Assembly: GCA_022478985.1 (NCBI GenBank)
Contig: JAKSZP010012187.1
Coordinates: forward strand, 1 to 64,000
Length of the DNA: 64,000 nucleotides
From: Massospora cicadina
Taxonomy: Eukaryota; Entomophthoromycota; Entomophthoromycetes; Entomophthorales; Entomophthoraceae
Direction of reading: 5' to 3'
The notes under the pieces are model-generated. The model was not told the origin of the DNA, did no database searches, and worked only from the letters and a program-made list of their open reading frames with translations. A program made the translations under genes and the position numbers. Positions 35,259-47,541 of this stretch are shown one piece after another. The number at the start of each line of letters is the position of its first letter. Position 1 is the stretch's first letter.

Positions 35259-36392
35259 TGTCAAATTCTGAAAACTAGTAATGACTCAATTAAGAAACAT
35301 AATGTCAAATCTTTGGAACTATTTACTTTTTCTCAGATAGTAGCTCGCTTTAGCTCCCTTGTAAACTACACAAGTTCCTTGTATGTGCGTTGTTTAGATA
35401 GTTGATTATTAATCAAAATGGCATTAATAGTATTAAGACTACTTCTCTAGTTGAGCTTCTGATGGCCCAGATGGTAATTAGTTTAACGCTAAACTGGTGC
35501 ATCCTAGTGTTGAATTTTTCTGGCTCTTTAGGGACTTCTTCTCTATTTGATTGGTAGAAAATAACCTAGGATAAGGTTCAGAGGTTCCTCTTCCTTCTTA
35601 TAATTCAGAGTCCTTGGAGATATCAATAAAATAGACAAAGGATCTTCTTGTCCTTCCAACTCTAGTCTCAAGAGCAAACAGTCTAAATTTATAAATTATA
35701 TAATCTGTGAGTAGCCTTCTCTCTTTTTATATCTGCTTTATTAAGAATATCAAAGGGAAGTTATGGCAAATTTGGCGCCCAACTCTTCAGTTGGTGCCCC
35801 AATTAGGAACAGTGGCTGTTGCTGATGAATTAACTTTTCTGGGGTGAATGAAATGATGATCCTCCTCACTGTATAAATTGGGTTTTCTCCCTAAATGGAT
35901 TATGACATCTTCTGAGTTGAAATGAAGAATGTGTCTTAATGTCTTCACTCAACTCTCATCAAATTACCCTTATTTGGTAAACACCTGCTTAGATAATGGG
36001 ATTCTTACCCATAAACAGCAGGTTTCAAGTCAAAAAAGGTTAATTTGAAAGTTGCTGTCCACAGGTGGCATTAATCACAAGCAACTCATAAATTTGTTAG
36101 TCAATCAGTAACTAACCCCAATTGATTCCTACAAGCTAATTAAGTTATTGATAATGAATTGACACACTAATAATTTGTTTATTGTAGGATCATCACTGAC
36201 AAAACACTCATCATCCAGCAGATTGTAATCTAGCAGATCAATATATATTTGCTGAGAATATTTCAATGAACAATAGTTATTATATATACAATTGACAAAT
36301 CCCACATCCAATAGTGTGATGAATCCCCTAGTGGACAATCAAATGAATCATATTTGATGAAAGTGGGTACTGTGGGAAAAAAATCACAAAAC
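35259..36392 (-). repeat. D 3' LTR
   Basis: 1134 bp. In plus reading it starts TGTCAAATTC and ends near ATCACAAAA, aligned with ATCCCAACA of B2. The middle (35980-36120) resembles the B LTR around GCTTAG.CAATGGGA and CAGGTGGCAT, so D and B LTRs are related. Confidence 0.75.
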
Positions 36393-37074
36393 TCCCTCTG
36401 CTTGACTAGATTATCCAGCAATGAAGATTTTCTAGGGCATACATTGCTTTGATTCTGACTGAGTCTACCAGGATGGTTTAAATTTGGTGTTCACTTGGTC
36501 CATCTCCATTCCTTGCTCAATGCATCTCTGGGTAAACTTTCTTATTAGCGCTTCTGTTCTGTTTCCTCATACTTCTAACTCTACATAGCGCAGTTCCAAT
36601 GGCCACATGCTGTTCCAGCCTAACCAGGTGTTATTGCCAATAAAAGTTCTGGAAAGCCTGTTTTCTCCCAGGTCAGGATTATATGACACCTCATAGTTTA
36701 AAGCATCTTCTCTGGCGGCTTCTCCAATTCCTTGTTCCCTGTATCCCCCAGGCTGGGCTTTATTTCTTTAGAGACTACTCCTGGAAAACTCAATTTCAAC
36801 TCATCCTGATATTAACAATCTGTTTGCTTCTTCCAGTGCCTTGGGACTACGTTTAACAGACCCAGTTTCAACTCTGAGTTAGTCCTGCCTTTAACATAAG
36901 GCAACAACCAGATGCTTTTTAATGGATAAAAATAAAAATCCTTAAATAGTATATTTTTATGTAATTTATATATCTTTTTATAATTTACTTTATTATTTTT
37001 TATCTTGTATTATTTTTTGTATTTTTCCTTATATTATTTTTTATTTTTTTGCAATGGAAATTAACCTAAAATTA
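36393..37074. other. D post-pol spacer, no antisense gene
   Basis: About 680 bp between the 3' LTR and the hairpin block. TGCCTTGGGACTA and GACCCAGTTTCAAC match the minus strand of C's post-pol spacer near 61150-61215. No long frame, in contrast to family B. Confidence 0.55.
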
Positions 37075-37255
37075 GGTTCAGAGGTCCATCTTTTCATTTC
37101 CCCTACTCTGGTTCAGCAGTTTTAGAACTTAACCAGCAATTGTGCTTCAGAGGTTTATTTTTAAGACTTAATCACCTATCATGTTCAGCGGCCCCACCTG
37201 GGACTTGACCAACACTAGGACTTTACTTATTTTTTCTAGGTTTAGCGGTCCTTCA
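37075..37255 (-). repeat. D post-pol hairpin-motif block
   Basis: Reverse-strand copies of the GGACCTCTGAACC motif (for example 37075-37087), with further degraded units to about 37255. Equivalent to the B and C blocks. Confidence 0.6.
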
Positions 37256-38330
37256 GGAACATTGCACTTATATATATCCTAGATCCAATACTTAAGTTAT
37301 TCTATATGGATGTGGTTCACTACATGACCATCTGCAATGTTAATAATCATGTAAGCATAATCACTGGTAATCACTTCAAATGGACCTAACCAAAAGCATC
37401 CAGCTTATTTCTCTGTCAAAAACCATGGATGTCACAATAGGCTATGCAACCCCCCACATGATACTCTTTTATTGCTGGTCAGTTCTTATTGTCTGTCACT
37501 TTTACTTTAATCATTCTCTTTAATAATGGTATCAAACGCCTGCAAATACAGTTTAATCATAATAACTGGCCAATTGGTTCAAATATTGATCATAACTCAT
37601 CTCACTGCTGGCTATATGGCAGAATACAGAATTGTCAAAAATGCTGCACTTCATCCATAAAGTAATTCAACCACTGTTTTTCCTGTTGTCATATGATGAT
37701 TTATATTGTAGCAAAAGGAAATAAACTTAGGTAAGTTCCCCAAGTGGAAGTTTACCCGCAACCATTTTCTTAATGACATGGCTAGCATTCTGTTTACTCA
37801 TTTCACCATTCCGTTTTTTCTGGCATATATGGAACTGATACCACTCCTCTGATCCCCCTCAATCTGTTAAGCCTCAGGATGACATAGGAGGTAATATTGT
37901 TTCCATTGTTGCTCAAGATAACTTGAGGTCATCCATGCTGGTATACTAAATCCAAAATGAATTTCGCTGTGCTTGCAGCATCCACTTTGCTCAAGGCTTT
38001 GGTTTTGAACCATCTAGTTAGATGGTCTATTGTTTCTTTGATTTATTTTGCGCCTCCAGTACTGATACTCAGGGGTCCCAACACATCTATTGACATAGTG
38101 TGCCATGTGAATCCAGGATACTAGCCTGTATCCTGTTATATTCTTATGAGGTTTGTGTAGTTGGCATTCCATGCAACAGGCCAGGTAGTAGGCAACATCA
38201 TAGTTGATCAATTACCAGTAGTAGTGCTGGCCTTTATGGTCCATGGTTTACCTTAGGCCACCATGGCTGATGACTTTGTGTGTATCTCTGATTTTTTTGC
38301 TCATTCTGACGGCTTTGGGAGTAAAACCCG
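37256..38330 (-). pseudogene. D integrase remnant
   Basis: In minus sense MINYDVAYYLACCMECQLHK then PHKNITGY (38211 down) is the zinc-binding end; core fragments follow down to about 37500 and the C-terminal part near 37320 keeps ADGHVVNHIH. Full of stops. Confidence 0.75.
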
Positions 38331-39800
38331 TTTTCTGTCAATCATTTTGAGTAATTTATCATTTTACCTCTCAGTTTTTTTCATCAATTTTCTTAGTGCA
38401 CCTTAAATTTCTCAGGGTTCATCCACAACATTGCCTTTGATTATCCTTTGGAATAACTATTCCTCCATTTGATGATAGACAACTTGGACAACAGGAAATT
38501 TTGATAATCTGCCAGCATTTTGATGTGATACTTCACCATAGTATAGATTCTTAAAATTGTAGTCTTGTAATTTTAAAGCCCATCAGCCCAATTTCTCCTT
38601 TGGTTCCTTTGGGTTATGGAGCTAGCGTAAAGATGAGTGATCCTTCACCACTTTAATATTTGTTCCATAAATGTACTCTTAAAATTGCTTCCATACATAG
38701 ATTACCATAAGGCATTTGTGCTCATTCATGTTATAATTCTTCTCTGCTGGCATTAATGTTTGACTCACATAGTACTTGGATATTCTTCCTCATCTTCAAT
38801 CACTTGACTCAAAACAGCATTAATTATCAATAATGATGCATCAGTTTGGATGATGAATTTCCAATTGAAATTCATTATTTTAAGACAGGACTGGTCATCA
38901 AATATTGGCTTAATTCATCATATTACTCTTGGTCTTTTTTATTACACACAAAACCTTTTTTTGGATTCTTCAGAAAAAAGAAATAGAGGCTCTGCAATTT
39001 TTACAAATATTTTATAAATTGGCAATAGTAGCCAACTATCCCAAAAATTACTTGAATCATAAACACTCTTTAGGATCTATATCCGTTTACTTGCCATAAT
39101 CTTCTGCTGCTGAGGTCACAGCACACTGGAGTTTATAATAAACCTCAAGTACTCAAGCTCTTTCTTGAAGAAGTGAATGTCTTCAGCTTCATTTTCAAGT
39201 TTTCTATCTCCAGGCACTTGAACACTTCTTTTAAGTTCTCCAAATAGTCTATAAAGGTTCTGCTGATTATGTTTATATCATCCCAATATACTAAAATGAA
39301 GGATAGCTTAAAGTCACTAAGGATAGAGTCCATTGCTCTCTGCAATGTGGTTGGAGCGTTACATACTCAATGGGGTATTTGGGTGACTAATAAAGTTTCT
39401 GTGTGGTAATGATTGCACAATTTTCTTGGTCCTCATTTAGCAAAACAACTTTCCATTATCCCAAAATTAAGTCAAATGTAGAAAAGTATTTGGCATTCCC
39501 TAGGTGATCAAGCACATTATCAATGATCATCAGTAGATAAGTATCCTTTTTGTTGATTTTGTTCAATTGGTGATAATTAATCACTACTTGTTTTAATATG
39601 TCCTTCTATTTTACAATGTGAATTGAATTTGCCCATGAACTTGACGATGGAATGAGGAGTCCATGCTCAACTAGCTTGCTTATTTCTTTGCTGACTACAG
39701 CTTCAGCAGCTCTAGACCTTTGGACAGATCTCATACATATTGGCAAATATTCCTCCATGATGACTTTATGGAGTACGTTCTTAACACATCATAGGTCATG
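38331..39800 (-). pseudogene. D RT and RNase H remnant
   Basis: RT palm: MQRAMDSILSDFKLSFILVY with YWDD at 39288-39277 in place of YLDD or YMDD, then LENLKEVFKCLEIENLKMKL. RNase H follows down to about 38400 in broken frames (TDASLLIINAV-like near 38840). Confidence 0.78.
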
Positions 39801-40059
39801 GTCATCTTGGACAAATATCTTCTAATATCTTTCTAATAATTAAAGAATAACTTTTTGCTGCTGTTTGGATAAATCAGCTAGCTGCTCTCATTCCACTAAA
39901 ACGTTGACACTTTTTGGAAGTTTCTACCAGCAATCCCATTTTGGTTACCATTCTGAAATCATGGAATTTGCTGATCTCTGCTGTTAGGATTAGATGTACA
40001 AAATGTGACAACCTGAAATTTTGCTATATTCATTGGTTTCTTTCTTAGATTAGAAAGTA

Positions 40060-40720
40060 GACATTTATTTCTCTGTGTCCCAGCATAATTATCCCTGGTG
40101 CTACTAATGGCTCAATTCTTAATTTCCTATATGGACTAATGAATTCTCAGTATAATTGACCTTGGATTTTTAGCGTTAACCATGTGTTAATATATATGCG
40201 TTACTGGTAGTAAGATACTTATCATTTTTGTTCTCAAGAGTATCCCACAATTTTCTAGGAACTCCTTCAAAATTTCTCTCCATTTTTGTCCAAACAACTT
40301 GTACTGGATGGGAATGATGCCATCATTGTAAATCAAATTTACAAAATTGTTTTTCTTAGTCAGCAGAGGTTCTCCTTCCTGCTGATATACCAAGGGTAGG
40401 ATCTGACCCAAAATAAACTTGGTATTCTTCTTAAAGTTAAATTTCACTCTAAATTTTCTCAAGAACTCCGCCCCAATGAGTGTATTGTAATTATAATTAG
40501 CCAACATGATGATAAAGAGCTTATACCACAGTGATCCAAACTTGAGTGATAGCACACTGTGGGCTCAACAGGATATTGTCATATCTGGCATGACCATTCT
40601 GTATTACTTCTATCTTCTTGATCTGTTGAAATATTCATTTGTTTCACCAATTTGGACAAAACAATGTTGGGCGCTTCACTGTCAGTGATAATCCTCTGTC
40701 ACTCAGTTAAATATGATATC
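40060..40720 (-). pseudogene. D protease remnant
   Basis: IITDSEAPNIVLSKLVKQ is the active site region (DSGAP with Gly to Glu). Downstream YNTLIGAEFLRKFRVKFNF and FILGQILPLVYQQEGEPLL correspond to ILIGTDFMRNY and ILGQ/TLPLIYHQKGD of C, where A3 is inserted exactly between Q and T. Confidence 0.8.
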
Positions 40721-40979
40721 TGAATAGGTACACTCAGAATATTGTAATAGATTATTTACTGAGTGAATGGCGGCATTATTTGCCAAATTGAGAGAATGAA
40801 TTAGTTGTGCACATAGATCAGGGAAAGATTCCTTGGTTGCAAGAATTGAAACAGATACGTTTGCCTCATCTAATATTATTTATAGTAAATTCTTCTGATT
40901 CTTAGCAGACCAAAACATGTCTTATAACTGACAAGCATATAATCAAGTCACCTCCTTTATGATTTTGGGGTTGATTTCT

Positions 40980-42440
40980 TTTGTTTTTGCTTAAGTAATG
41001 CCATTCACATCTATGTTAACAGCCTGATATAGTGGGTCAGTTTCTTTATCATCTGAAAGAGATTGGAAATGTCTATATTGCCATTCATAATATTGAAAGG
41101 AAAAGGCTTAACCGCGGTGTCAGATTTTTCTTTTTTTAGACTGTGGGACCTTTTCTCAACTCCTAAATTATTTTTTTCCTTCACCAGGACTAAAGTGACC
41201 TGCTCCTTGGGATTCTTGCTTAACATTGGGCAGCCTTATGTCCAGGTTTACTACACTGGTGGCAGCGGATCTGCATCTTGTCTGCTCATTTTTGTACTTT
41301 GGGATTGTTCCCTGTCATGACTCAATTTGGTTGCTACTTATTTGTCTCACTGAATTTTACAGTATTTTGGGCTTGAGTCTGGATCACTTTAAATACTCAG
41401 TTTGGGTCTTCAAAAAAGTGGGTCTCTAATCTTTAAATAATCACCATTTGATATGTAGACATTTGTTTCACTAATGCTTAAGCCATTGTTCATTGCAAAT
41501 CATAATAGGGTTATAGCGTTGTTTGCATCAAGATTTGGGTGTCAAAATCCACTAGCACTTTTACACTGGCCAGGGTCTGTGATTCCTGGTAGCATAAGTC
41601 TGCAAAAACTACTAGATTCTTATCTTTTTAGAATTCTATCCCCATAAATTCCTTCTTGCAGTTAGACATCCAAGTAGGCTTCTGAATTCTAGCATAATAG
41701 CTTCCTTGGCCTCATTATAAGACCAATTTTCCCCTTTTAGATGGTGTAGCACCAGACTCTTACAATAGTTGTTCAGGCAGTTCATGACGGTCACTTCCTT
41801 TTGTCAGTCATTGAATCCAAACGTCATCATCTTAATAATTGGAAAATGCATGGCCATTATCCTATTGGAATTTGGGTAATTTTTGTATGAGTTTTAATTC
41901 ATCCGTGGCTTCATTGGCAGAGGAATTCTGCCTAACAACTCCTATGACCATGGGAGTAATTTTTAGGGGATCATTTCTGAAATAGATCCAAATTACCCTA
42001 GCATATTTCTGAGTGGATGATTCTTCCTGACTGGAGTTTTAGGCATTTCGTTGTCAGCTTCTTCCGCCTCAATTTGTGCACAATCACATTTATGGTTCTA
42101 CAATTCTTCTATACACTTCAATTGTCATGCTAACTCTTAAGTAATCTGGTGTATGCGCCCTCGATCTTCTTCTCACTCAGCTTTCTAAAATAATACTCCT
42201 TTGATTAATTCATCCTCCTTGCGCTTCAAGGAGTTGACTTTTCCACAGAGGTCATTTTTAATTTTCTCACAGTTTAGCCTCTTCCCTTAGCCTTCATCAC
42301 CCATCCTTCCAATGCAATGAAATTGGCCTGTGATGCCAAGTTAAGCCCGTTCTTGCTGACAGTTTTGAGCTCCATCCAAAGCTTGTGTAGTTCATTTTAA
42401 AAGACATTGTAGATTGATCTTCTTATAAAACTCAGCTAAA
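40980..42440 (-). pseudogene. D Gag with zinc knuckle
   Basis: The CCHC knuckle CHQCSKPGHKAAQC is intact at 41264-41223, followed by a lysine-rich tail (open 41226-41011). The upstream Gag body to 42440 is broken. This knuckle shows what family A lacks. Confidence 0.75.
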
Positions 42441-42449
42441 ATCAACTAC

Positions 42450-42467
42450 CCCCTGTAGTGATCCTAG
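42450..42467 (-). promoter_or_regulatory. D primer binding site variant
   Basis: In minus sense CTAGGATCACTACAGGGG, directly after the 5' LTR. It matches the TGGTGCTCACTACAGGGG site of B and C except in its first bases, so it is probably the same tRNA site, mutated. Confidence 0.6.
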
Positions 42468-42715
42468 TTTTAAAATCTTGGTACTGGTAGTGGCTCAATT
42501 GTACATCAATTGTTAGATCTTTAGGATCCATTATCTCTTTTCAGACAATATTTTTCTTCAGATCCCTGTTCAACTGCATATGTTCCTTGTATGTGCGTTG
42601 TTTAGATAGTTTATTATTAACTATAAAGGGCATTAATAGTGTTAAGACTACTAATCTAGTTGAGCTTCTGATGGCCAATATGGTAACTAGTCCAACTCTA
42701 AACTGGTGAATCCTA
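42468..42715 (-). repeat. D 5' LTR, truncated
   Basis: 248 bp homologous to 35259-35506. Homology stops at 42715, where LINE sequence begins. Confidence 0.75.
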
Positions 42716-43134
42716 TATTTATTTGGGGAAGTTCAACCAGGGGACATACACTTCCAATGTAATGATGATATAAATAATATGACTAAAATAAAAGGACACC
42801 CCAAAGGGTTCATGGCTTTCCTATTGACAGCCAGGACCGCCAGGTTTAGGGCGATGGAGGATTTATGCTGACTTATACTTGGATGCAGCATGAATGAAGA
42901 AATGAGTCAATATTTAGGAACCATATGGGGAACCATGAATTGGTTATCCTTCTGTTGCGTGGAGTCATGTTTCCAAACAACCATGCTTAATAATGTTTCA
43001 ATATAGGTAATGGAAACAATTGATGGCTTCTTGGAGAGTAGGCGTTGTTCCTGTGAATGAATCCCATACTATGGTATGGATTGTCCATTGTGCTATTGCT
43101 ACTATTAGTGCTCACAAGGATGGGTGAATTGATA
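42716..43134 (-). other. LINE 3' tail
   Basis: About 420 bp after the ORF2 C-terminus with no frame. It ends in an A/T-rich TATTTATTT (plus reading) next to D sequence. No long poly-A is left. Confidence 0.5.
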
Positions 43135-46100
43135 ATCCATGTTGAAAGCAAGCATGTTCCTAGCTAAACTGAAAAGTTGTCCATTGCCTTGGCGGAATAA
43201 GCGCATGACTTCTTTCCAGATAGCTACCAATATTGGACATTGTTCTAAGTGGTGTACCAAGTTTCCATATTGGCCACATATTGTGCATGTGGAGTGGGCT
43301 GCATTTGATCATTCTGCTATGAGATACACTATCTGCATGCATCTCCATATATGTGCTTGTATCCTGGGTTGTAGTAATGGGTGGTGTATGTATCTCCAAA
43401 CCATTCTTTGGGTCTCCAGGCTGTACAGTATATTTATTAGATCCAGGTAGTCAATCCTGGCTATGGTACTAGGGTTTCACTTTATTATGTTGTCTGTGAT
43501 TACTTGGCCATTGACTTCTTGTCTGTGAATTAGCCTTGGGAGACCTCAGTGACTGGTCTGGCCGCTTATTTGGATCTTCCACTCTGCCCTTATCATGGCT
43601 AGAAGTATATATTTGAAGTGTACAGAAGTGACATGCGGTCCTGTAGCAGTTGGGTAAGATGTCAAATACTTAATTAAGGAATTGGATGATCTGTATTCCT
43701 TAATTAAAGCGCTTGTGCAAAGTTATATCTTGCTGCTCTATTCCAATGTATTTCTGGAAGGTCTGAACTAGCCACCTGAGCTATCCAGGATCATAGTATA
43801 TGGGTTGCTTGCTCTATATAATTAGTTAACCCTATACCTCCATTCCTCCTAGGGCCAAATAAAGTTTCAAGGCGCACAGGGGCTTTATGGTCAGACCAAA
43901 GCCATCCCTGTATTAAGGCATATAGTGTGTTAAAAAAGGACGGTGAAAAAGCAATTGCATAAGCCATAAACCATATAATTGATAGTATAATGGAATTGGC
44001 TATTGCAACTCATCCAGTTAAACCTGTATGTTGACCATGTAAGGAGGCTATGCGTTTTGTTATTTTATCTAGGAGGTGATTTTCCATCATAGCGTTGGCG
44101 TATCCCCCTGTCTCTAACCACACCCCAAGTGACAAACAGGTCCAGCTGCCAGCTTGGTAATGAAAGGGAGTTCCAATGGGGTAATTGCTGATATTCACCT
44201 CCTATGTCCAGTGAGGAGTCTTGATGTTGTGTTGGTCTGTTGACCCATGGTAGATGGCGTCCAATGGGTCTGATATTTCCCCAGGAGTATAATTTCCATT
44301 TTCTCAGCATTCAGTGATGCGTTGCTGGTGAATGAGTATTCTTGTATCATTTTTTCAAGTAAAAGGCATCCTTGTTGCTGGATATTCCCACCACACAGTC
44401 ATCAGCGAAGGCCATCATTTTGACTGGCAACTGGACATAGACATTGATTCCATTGATGAGGGCATTTTTATTCCTGATTAGGGGATCAAGACTAAAATTA
44501 TATAGTAAAGGGCTTAGATGGTCCCCTTGTTTGAGTCCCCTATGTGAAAAACTGGGTTAGTTAAAAAGCTAGCTCCACGCACAGCTATGGTAGCTGACTC
44601 TGTGAACAGCATCACCCAGTATATAAACCTATTTTTGAGTTTGAACTTTTGGAGGCAGGCCTTAAGGTAGGTCCAATTCACCCTGTTGTATGCCTTCTGT
44701 TGATCTAGGAAAACAAGTGCTCCAGAAGCTTTAGATTGGCAGGCATTTGCAACTATAAGAATGTTGTTCCAAATGGATTTCTTGGGAAAAACTCATATTG
44801 TGTTAGGGATATCACATCAGTTGCAATTTTCCCTAATCACTTGACCATAATTTTATTGAAAAGTTTATTGTCAGTATTAGTTAGGGAGATTGGGCGCTAA
44901 TTGGATAAATTTAACTTATCTCCCTTTTTGAATAGAGTGACTGTGTATGCTTCTTTGCCTCCAGGTAGAAGGCATAATTCCATAATGCACTTATTCATGG
45001 TAGCTAAAAGAATATTTGAAGTGTTATTAAAATATTTTTTATAAAATTCATAGGGAAGTCCATCAGGTCCAGGACATTTCCCTCATGGTGCACTGTGCAC
45101 TGCTTTCCATAATTCTTCACATTCTATTAAGTTAAGTAAGTTATTAGTTTGATACGGGGTGCCAATATGTGCATTGGCGAGGAATTTTCCAATTTTTTCT
45201 GTTTTGACTGGTTCAAATTTATAAAAATTTGTGTAAAACCTGTGTACTCCAGTCTTGACTTCCTCAAGTGTTTCCACTATGGATTTGTCCAGTCATCAGA
45301 CCTGTGTGCAGGCTACCATGTTCTTTTGGGCATAAGATCGATGGAAAAAATAGCTTGAACAAGTTTCTCCATCTTTTAGGTTTTTTGCTCTGTATTGAAC
45401 ATCAACGCAGTGTTGGTGTTTTCATATCAAGGTGTTTAGGCATTTAGAAACCTCTGCCCATTTGTGTCTTCATCTAGGGCTGTATCCTGTGTGTGGGACA
45501 TTGTTTTCCAGGTGATTAATTTCAGCCAAAGTGCATTAGATGATGGCTGAAGCTGCCCTGTATCTTCTTGATGTTGTGTGTTTCACCTGTTTTATTATTG
45601 ATTTTTTGAAAATTTCCCAGGTGATCAGTAGGTCTAAGTAAAAGGGCGTTTTAAATCCCTTGTTGAGGATATTTCCTCCATCCAGGAGTTAAATATGATT
45701 CAGCTAAATTTTCAGGCGTATTCTGCACCACCTGGGTGCTTGGAGAATGGGTTTTTTGCCAGTCTGAATGACACTGACACTAGCTGATGGTTGAAAAATT
45801 CAAATTTTATAGTTTTAAATTTAGAGATTTGGTGTTGGAAAATTAGTGGCATGAGTATTAGGTCTATTAGTGACATAGAAATAAGTTTACCATTGTGCAC
45901 ATGCAGGTGTGTCATGTTCTGCAGGAGAGGCGACCATTTGGGTAGAGGAGCATATAGGCCAAAGGTGGCTTTTAGCATGCAAAGTTCCAAATGCCCTTGT
46001 GGTATCTCTGTTGTGTGTGGCCATCAGTCAGTGTCTGGGTTATTCCAGCAGTTCATGTCTCCCATAATGAGGGTGTTTGCTGGAAGATGGAGGTGTGTCA

Positions 46101-46464
46101 AGGCCAATAGAAACTCTCAACGCTCCATTGCACAGCTCAGTGCATACACACTGGCTATTGTGTGCACCTCTTCATGCCATGAAAAGGTTATGGATAGTAC
46201 GTAGCCATCCAAAAATGAATTTTTATTAATGAATTCAAAATTTTGGTTTGCACATACTATCACCCCACAGTGTTGTGACCAAAATGATATTGTTGGAAGG
46301 AGCATGTTTTCCCATGCCTCCTCCTTACCTTGTGGACAGTGGGTTTCCTGCACCGCCAGGATGTCCACAGGGGGGTTGCACAGAAGACTCAACTTCTTGG
46401 CCTGGGATGTTAAGGCCTTGAGTCCCACTATGTTCAGCATCCCTATCTCTACTGAGACGCCCAA
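43135..46464 (-). pseudogene. LINE ORF2: endonuclease, RT, CCHC
   Basis: Endonuclease (46464-45700): DILAVQETH with catalytic Glu, MGDMN near 46065-46051, IDLIL, and NHQLVSV in place of SDH. RT (45280-44290): DGLPYEFYK-like start, LKQGDHLSPLLYNF, and active-site FADD at 44409-44398 intact. C-terminal domain: LGVWLETGGYANAM, then CTICGQYGNLVHH.EQC (43287-43237). Stops and frameshifts break it, but all catalytic landmarks except the SDH serine can be read. Confidence 0.85.
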
Positions 46465-46727
46465 TGTGCCTCAGGAGCAGTTAGCAGGGCCCCTGGCCCT
46501 ACTCCCTCTCCCTCTTTGCTCACCTTTGCATTATTACTGCAGGTGCCATAATAATGAGTAGGTATTGGGGTATACTCTGCCCTTTTCACTACTGCTATTT
46601 AAGTTCCCTTCTTGCCTTTTTTGGCTTTCAATTTATCATTGTGGTGCACAAGTGTGTTCTCATTGGGCACATTTTTGTTTGACGCGCAGTTCAGTTGAGG
46701 ATTTTTCAATCCCATTTGGGTTGTAAC

Positions 46728-47541
46728 TCATAATGTTAGGGATATGCCAAACCCCTGTTCTGATGAGTTTGCTTCCAAATTGAGTTCCACAAAATCCTGT
46801 TTGTTTGAATTGGTTGCTTGGTTTTCTGTGAAATTTGATTGGTTCATTATTGCTAGTTCTTTCATATCTTCCTGAATCTGTTCAGGTGAGATGGATAATT
46901 CTGCTGATGTCTTTGCCTTAGCCATGGCCAACTTGTGAACCTGTTTAGCCATTTTCCGCTCCTTCAGGGAAATTGGGTCAATGATTTTATATTGTCCAAA
47001 TTCTCTCCAGTTAAATGCTTGTGTGGTATCCATGATTTTGGCATACTCTGAGTCATCTTTGTCCATTTCTTCTTCACAAAATTCCATTTCTCTTAGGCCT
47101 TCTTTTATGGGACAAGCATGAATCTTGTGCCCAAAGGCCTGACAGTGGTTGCATATGGGTGGCGCACTCTCTACTGTTGCATGGAATAATTAGCATTTTT
47201 CCCATCAATTATAATAGAGGTATGTGGGGGATTTTTGTGAGATCTTCCACTACCTTTGGGTTTGGGGAAATTATTGTGATTGCCTTCCCAGTGCTAAGGG
47301 TCAGCATCAGTTGGAATCTTTGCATCTTGAATTGTTTTATTTCTCTGTAGGTATTCCAAGCCTTTCTGGAGATGTTTTTCAACTACTGTGCTCGCCAGTG
47401 TAGTCAGAAGGTAGTCAAAAATTATAAGAATATCTTTGGACTCTGTCCAACATGTGCATTTGGTGGATACCAAATGTTGGCCGTTGAAAAGGTCAATCAC
47501 TACTTTGACCTTTGCGGCTTTGTTTGCTTTATCTGCTGACT
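46728..47541 (-). pseudogene. LINE ORF1 (nucleic-acid-binding), 5' part missing
   Basis: Contains the CCHC knuckle CNHCQAFGHKIHAC at 47153-47112, then an acidic and helical tail starting MEFCEEEMDKDDSEY, open to 46728. Upstream, KCTCWTESKDILIIFDYLLT and further residues run into the B2 insertion at 47541. ORF1 of LINEs coats the RNA. Confidence 0.75.

Larger units (their letters stand above)
35259..42715 (-). mobile_element. LTR retrotransposon D, 5' LTR cut by LINE
   Basis: Minus-strand element. Left (3') LTR 35259-36392; right (5') LTR begins at 42468 and is lost at 42715 where the LINE starts. 35374-35506 and 42582-42715 are the best-preserved shared LTR block. Interior in element order: primer site, gag with zinc knuckle, protease, RT, RNase H, integrase, hairpin block. 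Heavily mutated. Confidence 0.85.
42716..47541 (-). mobile_element. Tad1-like non-LTR retrotransposon (LINE), 5' part displaced
   Basis: Minus-strand ORF1 with zinc knuckle, then ORF2 with AP-type endonuclease, RT and a C-terminal CCHC, then a 3' tail at 42716-43130. Order and motifs fit the fungal Tad1/L1-like group. It enters D's LTR at 42715 and is cut inside ORF1 by B2 at 47541. The tail end AAATAAATATAGG in minus sense is a plausible 3' terminus. Confidence 0.85.

Noticed and set aside
35374..35506. 133-bp direct repeat with 42582-42715 as ends of a small separate element
   Set aside because: Homology extends leftward in both copies and the primer site at 42450 shows that they are parts of longer D LTRs.
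45791..46204. 137-codon plus-strand frame
   Set aside because: Antisense to the LINE endonuclease, whose VQETH and MGDMN motifs are on the minus strand.
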